From positions 27,066,783-27,130,782 of the forward strand of contig NC_091181.1 in NCBI RefSeq assembly GCF_040958095.1: a DNA stretch of 64,000 bases, given 5' to 3'. Of the stretch, positions 29,987-40,739 are shown piece by piece. The notes under the pieces are model-generated. The model was not told the DNA's origin. It worked only from the letters and a program-made list of their open reading frames with translations, and did no database searches. The position numbers were made by a program, and so were the translations under genes. Numbering within the stretch: position 1 is the first letter of the stretch; every line of letters begins with the position of its first letter. The stretch is from Procambarus clarkii. Its lineage: Eukaryota; Arthropoda; Malacostraca; Decapoda; Cambaridae.

Positions 29987-32900
29987 CTGCAGATATTAAG
30001 TGCACACAATTATAAAAGACAAACAGGAGTTCTGATAAATGATGCAAAATATACTGTACTGTATATCCAGTGCCACTGAAATTAGGCTTAAATGAGATTT
30101 AACCAAAGTACAGTATAACATACAGATGAACAATCTCACACAAAATATACTCTACATTAGTAATTATCAAGTGCTAAACTATGTAAGCTACAGACGATTA
30201 AAGTCTCTTAGATATCACTTTGGATACCTATATAGTAGCAGAACAAATGCTTATTTATATATGTATTAGATTAAAAACACAGTACTGTATATGAAGTAAA
30301 AAGACAGTTGGGATGCAAATTTTCTGACCATCCAGAAAATATGAACATTCTATTAGGAGATGGAATAATGAAATTTGGACAGTAAGAGACAAGTTTCAGT
30401 TACACTTAGTGCCCAAGAGTTAACCTTGCATGGCCAATATATAACTGGGCTAAGGGCATTTTCCCAATTACTGTACTTACGAAGGACATAGGAATAGATT
30501 ACATTTAATGACTTATTATTGGTTGTAGCCTTAAATACAGTATACTGTATATTTTTGTACAGATATTGGTACACCAATACTTCCTCTAGTCACTAGTGCA
30601 TATGGCAACAAAAATAAAGATTACTTAATACACGACTTTCCTGTTAAGTTTCTTTTTTATCATGTTAAGAGATGAATGTTAGTATAGATTTATATATAGT
30701 ACTATACCTAGTTATGCTGAAGGCAGAGGACTACAAGAGTAATTTAGATTATATTTCAATATACTACTCTCCTGATAAGGTATGTAAAACTTTTTTTAAT
30801 TTTACGCTGAATGTACTAATACAAAATATTTTAGTTATACGTATATACTTTTCCTAAAGTACCGTTCAATACTCAAAATGAATATTTATGTGGATTTGTT
30901 CATGATACTGGAAACCTGTGTATGCATTAAAGTGTTTGTAGACCCTTGTAAAATGGTAAAAAAAAATTCGAGTGAGAACAGGCACAGGGGCACTGTTCAG
31001 GAAATACAGTACAAGTGTTCCCCTGAGAGTTTAACAATGAACACAGGCGAAATTTAACTTCACTCAAGAGCTTATGAGCAACAAAAGAGCAGCCATTTCC
31101 ACAAGGAAATTAGATATTGGCTGCCAGGGAAGAGTAATCAGTGAGCAACAGGTACATACAACAGCTTTAAGAGGAATCGAGTACTAAAGTGTAGCTCTAA
31201 GTTCCCAAGATAATATTGCATGCTATGATGGACCTTCTGAACATGCAGGATAGACAGAAAAATGTTTAATGAGGTGGTTCACTTTCTCTACAAACAGATA
31301 TAATAAACCAGATATGAGGTAGCAACAAGAAATGACCTACCTGATTTTGGACAAGACACAATATTCCAACCGCTTGGAAGTAGACACCATCAGGGTTGGG
31401 AAACTAAAGCCACAAAGTGTAAATAGTAAATCAACAAAATCCTCACCTATAACACAAACAGGACATCCACCAACAAGTGGAAATAGAAGTAACACCAGTG
31501 CCTAGGAAAGAATGCATTTTGGAAGAAGCTATTTCTTGGTGATGAAGCAAAGATGGATCTTTCCACCCTGAAGAAGGCAAAACAGTAAAGTCTAGCAGGG
31601 GCAAATACAACCCCTGCATTCCACCATTAGACAAAAGTGGCATCAAGCACCTATGTGAAGGAAGCTTGAAGTATCTTGAGCCCCACAATCACAGCAGGGT
31701 TATGAGAACCAGAAACTGAAGCAACCAATGTCCGAACTCAGAGCAACACCCTGTCCAGAACAGCTGACAGCAAGAAAAGCGAGAATCCCTATAAAATAAA
31801 GACGATCATGTAATGAAACGGTAAATTCTAGAAACTGGGATTGCCTGGGCAATGAGAATTTCACCCAAAATATCCTAGGAGATGAGATCAATTTGCATTT
31901 GGTACTGTTGTTGAAAAGTGGTACCATTTTCAAGTTTTCCATCACTCTCTGCAAACAGTCCTTACTCATGTGATAACAGCTGGCATCACAAGTTCTTAAC
32001 ACTTTCGCGCTTTCCGCAAAGGTCACTCAGCCAACCGAATGTGCGCGCAGCGTTTTTATCGCTTAAGCGTAAAAACAAAAATGTGTATACTCTTTTTACT
32101 CTTCTGACCTTAGTTCTCATGCTACGTATTTCATTTTGGTACCAACGTGTTCGCAATAAAATTCTCTAGAAGAACATCAGTAAAAAAAGTCACGAAACGT
32201 ATAGGGATACCAGCACCAAATAAATAACTACGAAGATGACTCGCCGTGAGCGCCCATCAGCAACAAAATGTTTTTACTCTTGGGATTGTAATCACCTCCA
32301 CACTTATTCTACAGCGTTAATTTTGGTATCAATGGACTCGCAATGAAATTCCCAACACGGTGATATGAATATAAGCGTAGAATAATGATGCGGCCCGCCC
32401 GCAAGAGTGTGGGAAGTGGTGAAATTGTTACCCGGTATCGGTGACGGGACGACGCACGGCGCTTTGAAAGTTTATACTTATTTCACTCTCATGACATTAA
32501 TTTTCTATGTACGCCATTCATTTTTGTGTCAATGTGTTCGCAATAGAATGTTCTATGTGCCCATAGGTAAAAAATATCAACAAAGCGTAAGTTAGAATAG
32601 CGCCAAATATAAAACAACGCTGGAACATATCAGTGAGCGTCAAACACACACGAAATGTTTTTACTTTTGTTATGTTTGTCAAGTTTATACTTGTTGCACA
32701 CAGTTATTTTTGGTTGTATATTGATCGGAATAAAATTCCCTAAACAGACATATGCATATAATACATGATATGGGGGAAGCATTACCAGTATAAACGGCTA
32801 AAGTCACCCACCTGCAACCCGTTTGGGACAAAATACCATTTGATCGAAGTTATCCACACCTTTCATGAACTTATTGTACCATGCAGCCTAGTGGTGAGAA

Positions 32901-35900
32901 AGAGAGCCTCATAGCGCGCAGTTTGAAACAAACCCAAAGTAAATCGGATAAAAATTGAATTTTATACAAATATTTTAAAAGAGGACTCAACTTTATGTCC
33001 ACTATGCGTTAGCGTTAGACGAAACGGGACGCGCCGGCGCGTCCAGATAGCGCGAAAGTGTTAAATGCTTCATTGAAGGGGAAAGCCAATTTGGCAGTCT
33101 CCAAAGAAAAATTGGCAGATTTTAATTGTATATCAAGCCTATTTTAAGTAATCTGAATAACTACTGTAGTGTATACTTGACTGACACCGAACCCAATTTT
33201 ATTGTTTATCTGTAAATTTAGATTAGTGTGTTTTGGGTTACCAAGCTTATAATCCACTTTTACACTATGTAAATGTTATTTAAAATTCTTCTAAACTCAC
33301 ACAAACCTGCTTTTAACTTTAAATTAGTGCAAAATGCTTCATTTTGGTACATTTTCCCATCTTATATCCATTAGAAATACATTATCTACATATTTTTAGT
33401 CAAACACTTTAACAACCAAATTAAAAACCAAATTAATATTGACTTACCCCGTGAGAGCATTAAGGATAAATGCAGCCATTATAGCACGCCCATGAACTTC
33501 CTTTATCTGGATCTCCTGTAATCAGTCATCATATTGCCTCAAGTTGTAAATTGAAATGTAGTTGGATATTTATCTTTACAATATACAAGTATCTGAATCT
33601 GGTGACAATCACTGATGTTTCAGTAAAAGGGGAGTTCAAAGCAAGAGCTCAATCTTAACAAGGAAGAAATTCTGACGGAAACTGACAACAAAGAATAAGA
33701 CGGTTCATTTGTTGTCCATTGAAGTTATTGGAATGATCATTAACACATGCATATGACTCTTTAAAACAAAAGGTTCTAAGAAGTCTCTTTAAGAGTGGAT
33801 AACCACTATAGTTAAGATAAAACTGAAATGACTAAATGATTAATGCACAAAAGTCCGCACATTGCAAGAAAACTCTACACAACACTAAAAGAAAGAACGA
33901 ACTTGAAATACTTATCCATATCAATGCATTCTAAAAAAAACCTTTAATGGAAGTAACAAAATTTTATTATTTTCAGGTGCAATAAGAAAGTTTAACTTCA
34001 CAAACATACATTCCCACCTGGTACTTGAAGATGCTGTCCAGTGATCTATGATGGCCAGTAAAAAGATCCAGCATGGCTATCCACATACCAAGCCCAACAT
34101 AGTACACTGCCTGAAAACAAAAGAAAATAATAAAGCACCCTGGACTCCCAATTGATCAGATAGATTTGTACCATATCCCAGCCACTGCATCCAAAGTTTG
34201 CTATATTTTGTTATACAGTACTAAGAAAACTGCAGTATTCTTGCTGCAAATGATAAACACACCTGTGTGTATGACAAGTCATACATTATATGACAAATAT
34301 TATACGCGATCTAGAGTACTGTATTTTGAACATAATGTGTTGGTCTGTCTTGGACCATTATTATGACTTGATAATGGTCCAGGACAAACCAAAACATTGT
34401 TAATCTATTCATTTTCAGATTTGTGTGTTGGGTGTCTAATCTTCAGTCATATTATTGTGACTTACTATCTGCATTTAAACTATGTAATTATGTCTGGAAC
34501 TCGTTCTCCTCCTGCTAATTCCCATCAAGTCTTATTAATAGTAGCACCTGAATTGGATTCTCTGCCTATATTATTCACATCAGTTTTCCATGATGGGACA
34601 TCACTGGGCATACATGGGGTTTGAACTAAATTGTCACCAGGAATTCTCTTAGTTGCTCTTTGCTATTTATGCCTGGTCTCCTTCTCTTCTGCAGGCGAGA
34701 TGTGCCAGAATTTGACAAAAGCTGGAGCAACTTGTAGCTGTGATGTGATGAGTTCAGTGTTTCCCCCTAGGGGTGGTGGATAATGGGATACTTCCATTTT
34801 GCCGCTTTTGTTACAGTATACCTCCCGTGCTGCAGCTGTATCATCTAGATAGCCATTCATCTATCATATCATCATCTAGAGCCATTCACTTGGACTTGAC
34901 TTGTCATTTAATCTTGCTTCTCAGAGTGTGTGGACTTGACCTTCCCAGATGGAGCTGGCTGTTGCCCTGCTACTGGAATCTCTGCCCTACTTCTGGATTG
35001 TTGGGTTGTTGTTGGGACTTCTGCCTGCCCATTTGATCATGTCCTAGTCTCAGGACGTCTCCTGATCCCAGGATTGTGCACTCTTATTCTGGGCTCTGGG
35101 CCCTGGTCCTAAGGGCTGTATGTCCTGGATCCTAGACTTGGTTCCTGCCCCTGTAGTTTTTCTTCCATGTTTCCAGTGTTTTGTGCACTGGGGTCCCCTG
35201 GCTATGTGACCAGCCCCTGGGAAAAAAATCCTGGCCTTCTGGACTGTGTGTCCTGGCACCCCAAACTATATCCAGGTTGGCAGGCTGTTTGCACTGGTTT
35301 TACAAGTACTAGTATGTCTGCCCTATGCTCTCTTGCTGTATGCCCTGGGCTTGTGCCTTGGACCATGGTCTGTATCTCCTCACTTTTCTATCATTGTTCT
35401 GATTATCTGGTTTGCTCCCTATTTACCTAGGCTGACACAGCTACTGTATGGTTGTAGCTGTGTCAGCCTAGCTGTGATTCATGCTCATGCAATCTAGTTT
35501 GCTAGGACTCTGTGACCTGGTTTCTTGGGCCATGTGATCTACTTTGAGACCTGGACTGTGTGTTCCCGAGTTTTTCATCTGGTTGCTTGAACTATTGTGA
35601 CCTGCTCTTTGGGGGTGGTATGTATGTACAGGCATACCTCAGAATAAGAGTTTAATCCGTTCCTGGAGACGCCTCGCCTTCCGAAAACTCGCATCCCGAA
35701 GTTAATTTCCCCATAAGAAATAAAGGGAAATGAATTAATCCGTTCCTGACTACCCCAAAAACCCCACATCAAACTAAATTTTTATACCTAATTTACCTAA
35801 TTCATCTAAATAAACCTACAAAACTGTGTTCCAGTTATTACTTACCTTGCTGTCGAGTGCTGTAGGCGTATGGAAGATGGTGAGGAGGGGGGAGGAGGAG

Positions 35901-38900
35901 AGGAGTTACCGTTTGGAAGGGGAGTCCCCTTCCATAATCACATCACATAACCCCATGCCTTGTAACACTATGGATACCACTTCTCTTTCTAAATTTTTCA
36001 AACCAGCCCCTGCTTGCCTTAAACTCTTTCTTATCTGCATCACTCGTTGCAGGGGTATTCTTTAGAAGGTCTTCGTGCAACACCCTGGCTTTCTCACAAA
36101 TAATGGCCTCCGAAACACTATCACCCCTCAACTCCTTGTCGTGTATCCAAATTAATAACAACTTTTCCACTTCTTCAAGTATTTGTGGTCTTTGTGCCAT
36201 TAATGTTCTTACTCCTTTTGCCACTTTAGCACCCATAATCTTATTTTTCTTCTTAAGTATAGTGCATATTGTTGATGTGGCTTTGTTGTACTGCCTACAA
36301 AGTTCAACAACACGTGTACCGTTCTCATGCTTCCGAATGATCTCTTGTTTCTCCTCTATTGTCATCCTCACATGAGCTTTCTGGCCTTTATCCTTACCAC
36401 TGGCTTTCTTGGGACCCATGGTGAGATATATAATAACAAATTGTATAGACTAATCACCAAAAATCCAACAAAACACTGAAAATCCGCGAGAAGAATTGAT
36501 GTGGGGGTAGTCACTGAGCGCGAGACAATAATAAACTGAGGGGCGGCGGGGCGGAGGGGCGACGATCGCCGAACCACCACGCGCTAGGTTGGCTGTACGC
36601 GTATCAACAAACTCGCGTCCAAACTCGCCTCCCGAAGTAACCATCGCCTTCCGAGACAAATTTTTGGAGTAAATACACCTCGCCTTCCGAAAACCTCGCA
36701 TACAGGGACAATCGCATTCCGAGGTACCACTGTACAGTATATGTTCTGCCATTTACCCTAGTGTTTCAATCTGTTTGCCCTAGGTTCTTGGGATTTGAGC
36801 TTTGAGTTGTTCAATATGTTACCCGATTTATTCTAGTTGGTTACCTCTGGATTCCAGCCTACGTGATCTGGTAATCCAGTTTGTCAGTTAGCTGACTCGG
36901 TTGAGTTACCTGACTCGCCTGCTCGACTGGGCGAGTTACCCCTTCTGCTTGTGAGGATTGTTAACATTTCAGTCTAAGTATTCCCATGACCTTCATAGAG
37001 AGTGAGAACTTTTGATTCCTTTGGGCGTCCTTGGCCTGATGTATTCCCCCATCACCACTGTGTTTTGCCTGTTGTGTTTACTTTTTCTTTGTGAGAGCAG
37101 CCGAGTCCCAGTCCTTGTACGAGTTTGCCTTCTAGCAGCAGGTTTGTCTGCCTGTGTCCCTTGGGTGAAGTCTACGTGGTCCCTCTACCGAGCCTGAATT
37201 TGGGCAGTTCTCCTTGGTTTGTGCCCCTTCCTGGAACCAATACTCAGGTTCAGACTCTGGTTCTTTTCTATGGTACTCTTCTGTTGCCCAGGGGGTACCA
37301 GGTGCACTTTAATGCTTTTCCGTTCAAATGTCATTTTTGCCTCTTGCCTGTTCCTCCGGGTTTATTTCCTGGAATTTCCATGCAGTTTATCTGGTCTACT
37401 TACCGGCTGGGTTTTGAGCATTTCTGCTGTTGGGTGTTGCTTTCCACATTCTATCTTCTAGCTGTTCATTCACGATTTGACTCTTAAGTTATTTGGATGC
37501 CACATCAAATAAAATTTGATGTTAATGATCTTTGATACCCTGTACCACCAGATTAAGTCAGAGTTCAAATGAACCAAGTGCTGTTGCCCTAGGTACTTCG
37601 CTCCTTGTTGATAACCACTGTGGACGGTCGATCGTCTGGTCCTTACACCGCTGCTCACTGACTTGGTCCAAGTAAAGCACTTTTGAACACTTTGTGTTGG
37701 TCACTTGTTTTCTTTGGACATTCTTCATCACAAAACTTGTGTGGTACTTGGGTGGGTAACTCAAGTGTTGATTCTATCATTCACCTCCCAGAATCCTGCC
37801 TTTGTTTCCCAGAGGTCTGCGCTGAACATTTTTCTGTTTATAATTCAAACTTTTTTCAGGAAAAACGTAAACCTCTATTGCAATACTGTAGCGAGATAGT
37901 TAAGGGAATCCACCAAGAGGTACAGAACAGAAATAGTATCTAATGAAATGAAATGAAACTTATAAATAACCCTCAGTGGCTCCCAGTTAAACGAGTGTCT
38001 CACTAGCTGGCAACTCTGTAACCTGAGCTCCACCTGGTGGTAATTATGGAAGGTGAGAGAAAGGGTCGGTAACCATGTCTTATTGTTTCTACAAGTATTG
38101 GATACGTATTTTATATGAAGCTTTAAGTTTTAGTGTAATTCATGTTGACATCAGTGGCATTAGATCTCTATGCTTCCCTTGTCTGAGAACGCCATAGTCT
38201 GGTCCTTTGTGTAAATTTGGTGTAAATCTGGTCCTTTGTGTTTGGTAGAAGTCAAGCTGGGAGAAGGGTGAATGATGTCACCAGGTGCTGGCCCAAATTA
38301 AAATGTGTTGGGTTGATGCATTGTAAATGACAAAATGGACACTTACAGCAGTAATAAGGTTGGACCAAGGAGAACATTTCAGTGGTGATAGTTGCTTCAG
38401 TTATATTTTCTGACAAATATATAAAATTCCTTGGTGACTATGATTTGGCACAGTATCAAGTTATTGGGAACCGTTTTTATCTTATTCAGCAATGATATAC
38501 TGAACACTCAAAATTTATATTTATTTTGTGTGATTTACTGTACTGTTTTAAAAACATGTGCTTTAATTTTTATTGTAGTGCAGTATATATGAAAGATTAC
38601 AAATATTCTTATTAGAAATGTAGTAAAGGAATTTCTCATACCCTGTACGGATGGTCATCAAGTTAAATGTCTTGAAAATTGATATTACTTCCATCCGCAA
38701 TTTTGAGAAAAATAAGAAAATTTGAACGTCAAGATAGATAATAGGCACACTAGGTGTTAAAAGCTAGCAGGCAAGGTACAGAGATAGATCTCACTCTACC
38801 CTAGTCGCCGACAGGCAAGCAACTAAATTAAGAGGAATAAGCTATGGGGGACAGGTTAAGAGAACTCAGTATAACAACCAATAAGAGAGCAGGAGCAGTG

Positions 38901-39430
38901 TTGTTATAATCACAAGGTACAGCACATGATAGGGGAAGGGGAGGGAACTATCAGGAGAAAGTGCCAAGCCATTACAACTATATAGCACTTGGAAGGAATC
39001 AGGATAAGTATTTGAGATGGGACAGGGGGAAGGAATGGTGTCCAACCACTTGGACGGTTGGCGATTGAACGCCAACCTGCATGATGTGAGACCATTGCAC
39101 TACCGTCCAGCCCAAATGGTTGGGCTGGATGCATAAGGTAATGAAGGTTAATCCCCTCAAACAAAGAAAATAGGAAACGAGGACATTGGTTGAAGTTAGA
39201 AATGAGTTTAAGAAAAATAGGGAAGTACTAGTGCTCAGTATGGGTGGTAAAAAAAATTAATACAGTGATCGAAAATGTCATGAATGCCACTTACATCCAC
39301 AACTTCAAAAGCAAATAGTTCTATAGTCATTAAAAGAAAAGCACTGTAGTAGGAACCATACCTGCATAGTAATTATCTGTGATACAATGAGTGGTGGGTC
39401 CCATATCTTGTATCTGAAGCCTCCAGCCAT
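29749..39430 (-). CDS. SYS1: SYS1 homologue, Golgi membrane trafficking protein (four coding exons)
   Basis: A 155-residue four-pass membrane protein of the trans-Golgi. In yeast and mammals SYS1 recruits the Arl3/ARFRP1 GTPase and so sets up the downstream Arl1-golgin tethering step. The spliced product begins MAGGFRYKIWDPPLIVSQII and keeps the family's most conserved blocks: KQCLDF at 89-94 and GEYLCMRTE at 134-142. Hydrophobic segments lie at about 10-42, 65-82, 93-112 and 118-137. The length matches the usual ~156 residues. Exons are 39430-39362, 34110-34018, 33515-33448 and 29986-29749, all with GT/AG borders and consistent phase. Introns hold a Tigger element, TTAA-flanked elements and other debris. 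The region upstream of the ATG ends in a good acceptor, so a non-coding first exon must exist to the right. Confidence 0.95.
29987..31999. other. SYS1 intron 3, proximal part
   Basis: No conserved exon. The segment at about 31130-31990 differs in composition (less AT) and gives open but unrecognisable minus frames. It may be an old retroelement remnant, perhaps DIRS-related, but I cannot show that. Confidence 0.35.
32000..33060. mobile_element. 1061-bp TTAA-flanked DNA element with internal repeats
   Basis: Ends are cactttcgcgct at 32000 and agcgcgaaagtg at 33060, perfect 12-bp inverted repeats, each bounded by TTAA (31996-31999, 33061-33064). The interior holds about four diverged units with a period near 190-205 bp, each with a gtttttact-like word, then a tcaatg.gttcgcaat.aaatt-like word (units near 32077, 32275, 32475 and 32660). 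No transposase frame. It is a non-autonomous piggyBac-type element within SYS1 intron 3. Confidence 0.75.
33448..33515 (-). CDS. SYS1: SYS1 coding exon 3 (residues 55-76 plus two bases)
   Basis: 68 nt bordered by ATTACAG| and CGGG|GTAAGTC. It encodes EIQIKEVHGRAIMAAFILNA then LT; the FILNALT block is conserved in the family. It ends in phase 2, completed by the first base of exon 4. Confidence 0.94.
34018..34110 (-). CDS. SYS1: SYS1 coding exon 2 (residues 24-54)
   Basis: 93 nt bordered by TTTTCAG| and CAG|GTGGGA. It encodes AVYYVGLGMWIAMLDLFTGH and a short hydrophilic loop ending FKYQ. Phase 0 at both ends. Confidence 0.94.
34330..34440 (+). repeat. Penelope-like tail fragment
   Basis: gacttgataatggtccagga followed by caaaccaaaacattgtt resembles, in opposite orientation, the tail of the Penelope-like remnant at 40780-40830 (tggaccattatcaagtcaat). 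A 17-bp inverted repeat is present (tggaccattatnatgacttgataatggtcca). No coding part. Confidence 0.45.
35427..35471. repeat. 18-bp perfect hairpin
   Basis: ctaggctgacacagctac (35427-35444) pairs exactly with gtagctgtgtcagcctag (35454-35471) around a 9-nt loop. It lies in a C/T-rich low-AT block of SYS1 intron 1 (about 34450-35570), whose origin I cannot identify. Confidence 0.8.
35629..36732 (-). mobile_element. Tigger-type DNA transposon, internally deleted
   Basis: Left end TA|caggcatacctcag, right end gaggtaccactg|TA, with TA duplications at 35627-35628 and 36733-36734. The ends are imperfect inverted repeats; further inside, words such as cctcgccttccgaaaa appear in both ends, some repeated in the right arm. 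At 1.1 kb it is about half or less of an autonomous Tigger. It contains one frame encoding the DNA-binding part only. It lies in SYS1 intron 1. Confidence 0.85.
35943..36419 (-). pseudogene. Tigger transposase, N-terminal DNA-binding domains only
   Basis: 158 residues starting MGPKKASGKDKGQKAHVRMT. Residues about 17-63 form a CENP-B-type N-terminal helix-turn-helix (TIEEKQEIIRKHENGTRVVE, then LCRQYNKATSTICTILKKK). Residues about 75-150 form the second Tc5/CENP-B helix-turn-helix (EKLLLIWIHDKELRGDSVSE ... GWFEKFRKRSGI). The frame ends shortly after RHGVM, and the DDE catalytic domain of pogo/Tigger transposases (normally ~500 residues) is missing. The product could bind DNA but not transpose. 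The frame is intact in this part, which could simply reflect youth of the copy. Confidence 0.85.
36733..38924. other. SYS1 intron 1, distal part
   Basis: No exon recognised. The block 36930-37900 is richer in G/T/C and gives several open but unplaceable frames on the plus strand; it may be an old retroelement, but no catalytic motif is visible. The remainder is AT-rich. Confidence 0.35.
38925..39150 (-). repeat. tRNA-derived SINE, 'catgcaggttgg' family
   Basis: On the minus strand: ggacggtagtgcaatggtct (A-box-like), then catgcaggttggcgttcaat, then a body with ccattccttccccctgtccc. Closest relatives are 16366-16575 and 54345-54475. It lies in SYS1 intron 1, about 210 bp from coding exon 1. 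Confidence 0.6.
39362..39430 (-). CDS. SYS1: SYS1 coding exon 1 (residues 1-23)
   Basis: 69 nt from the ATG (complement of 39428-39430) to ATGCAG|GTATGG. An acceptor (TTGTTCTTCAG) ends at 39438, leaving seven 5' UTR bases (gttaata) in this exon. The donor leaves phase 0. Confidence 0.93.
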
Positions 39431-39840
39431 TATTAACCTGAAGAACAAAATAAATTTAAAAATAAAGACTTGTAAATAATTAATATCCTTTTCAGATATA
39501 CGAGTGTTCTTTTCATCAAATACAATTATTGTTTTAATTATGAATGAATTAACTAAAGGTTTTTTGAGGGCAGCTGATCAAGGGAAGTATCCTTCGTGCT
39601 ATGCTAGGCATATCTCTTAATGTAATTAAATGCCTTTTCTTGATGGGTCCTTAGTGGTTACTTGTTACTAGCAATCTGGATAGCTCTACCCAATTCTAAG
39701 CACACCAGGCCCTTACAGCCCCAAACATAGAAAACAAGACTGCAACAATCCATCCAGTCACTAAGGTACTAGAACTAGTCACTACTAGTTCACCCACTAG
39801 TAGGTAGCTGTACACCCAGCTACTGGACCTGCTTCTCCCC

Positions 39841-40713
39841 CACTTTGCCATGTCAAGTCATTGCGTCAGGAAGACAGAAGGCCCAAATATAGAGGGACCA
39901 AGAGTGGCAAAATGGACCAGATGTTCCTCCAAAGTGCTTTCACTGGGATGAATCCTGAAAGGGCTAGCATGAAGAACCTCAAGCAAGTACACCTCTCCAT
40001 GATGCTGCTACACCCAGGCTCGCTCACATCAAAGGCTTTCAAGCACACAGACTAAAACATTTGCCACCAGCTGGAAAACGTGCAATAGGCCAATGTGATT
40101 GCTTAGTTTGTAGAAAAAAAAAAAAAAAAAAAAAAAAAATAGAGATTAGAAACATAAACATGGTGTAAAGTGTGTGCAGTTTCATTATGTACTGTCAACT
40201 GCTTCAACGACTACCACTCTCTCCAAGACTTCTAAATGTGCAATAATAGTGCAAAAACCTGTAAATAGTGTGTGCATGTGTGTAAATATAATAATGAACA
40301 ATGTGAATACATATTAAATGGGAGTAATTGAAAAATTTGTGTGCACATGTGTATACTCAATGTATGCAACATTTATTACCATTGAACATGATGTAACATC
40401 ATATGCAACACAATTAGTGAATAATATGTGATAAAATAGGCCTAGACAATGTAAATAATGCCGCGAAAATAAATTCGTGGTAACTCTGGTTGCTTGATGA
40501 CTGCGCGCGACGCCTCTGGGATGCACCTTGCATGAGTGAGCATGCAGGGTGTGACGTCATCGCTCATATTATGGGCTCATTTACGTCATTGGTAAGTACA
40601 ATTAATTTTTTTTCTCGTGTTCAGGGAACACAAATTAACAGGTTAGGAAGATTTTTTTTTTTGTTATGAGTCTGCGGGTGACAATAGCATATTTGCCCTT
40701 AGCAACACAAGGG
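39841..40713 (+). mobile_element. Putative piggyBac-type element, decayed 3' part
   Basis: A plus-strand frame near 40045-40115 reads roughly HLPPAGKRAIGQCDCLVCRK, which resembles the C-terminal Cys-rich zinc-binding end of piggyBac transposases. It then runs into an A25+ tract at about 40112-40139. The sequence continues through a ~550-bp non-coding tail to gcaacacaaggg|TTAA at 40713-40717, consistent with a piggyBac right end. The left end is not found. Family call from a short motif plus the TTAA end only. Confidence 0.45.
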
Positions 40714-40739
40714 TTAATGAAGGGTCCCAGTAGTACAGT

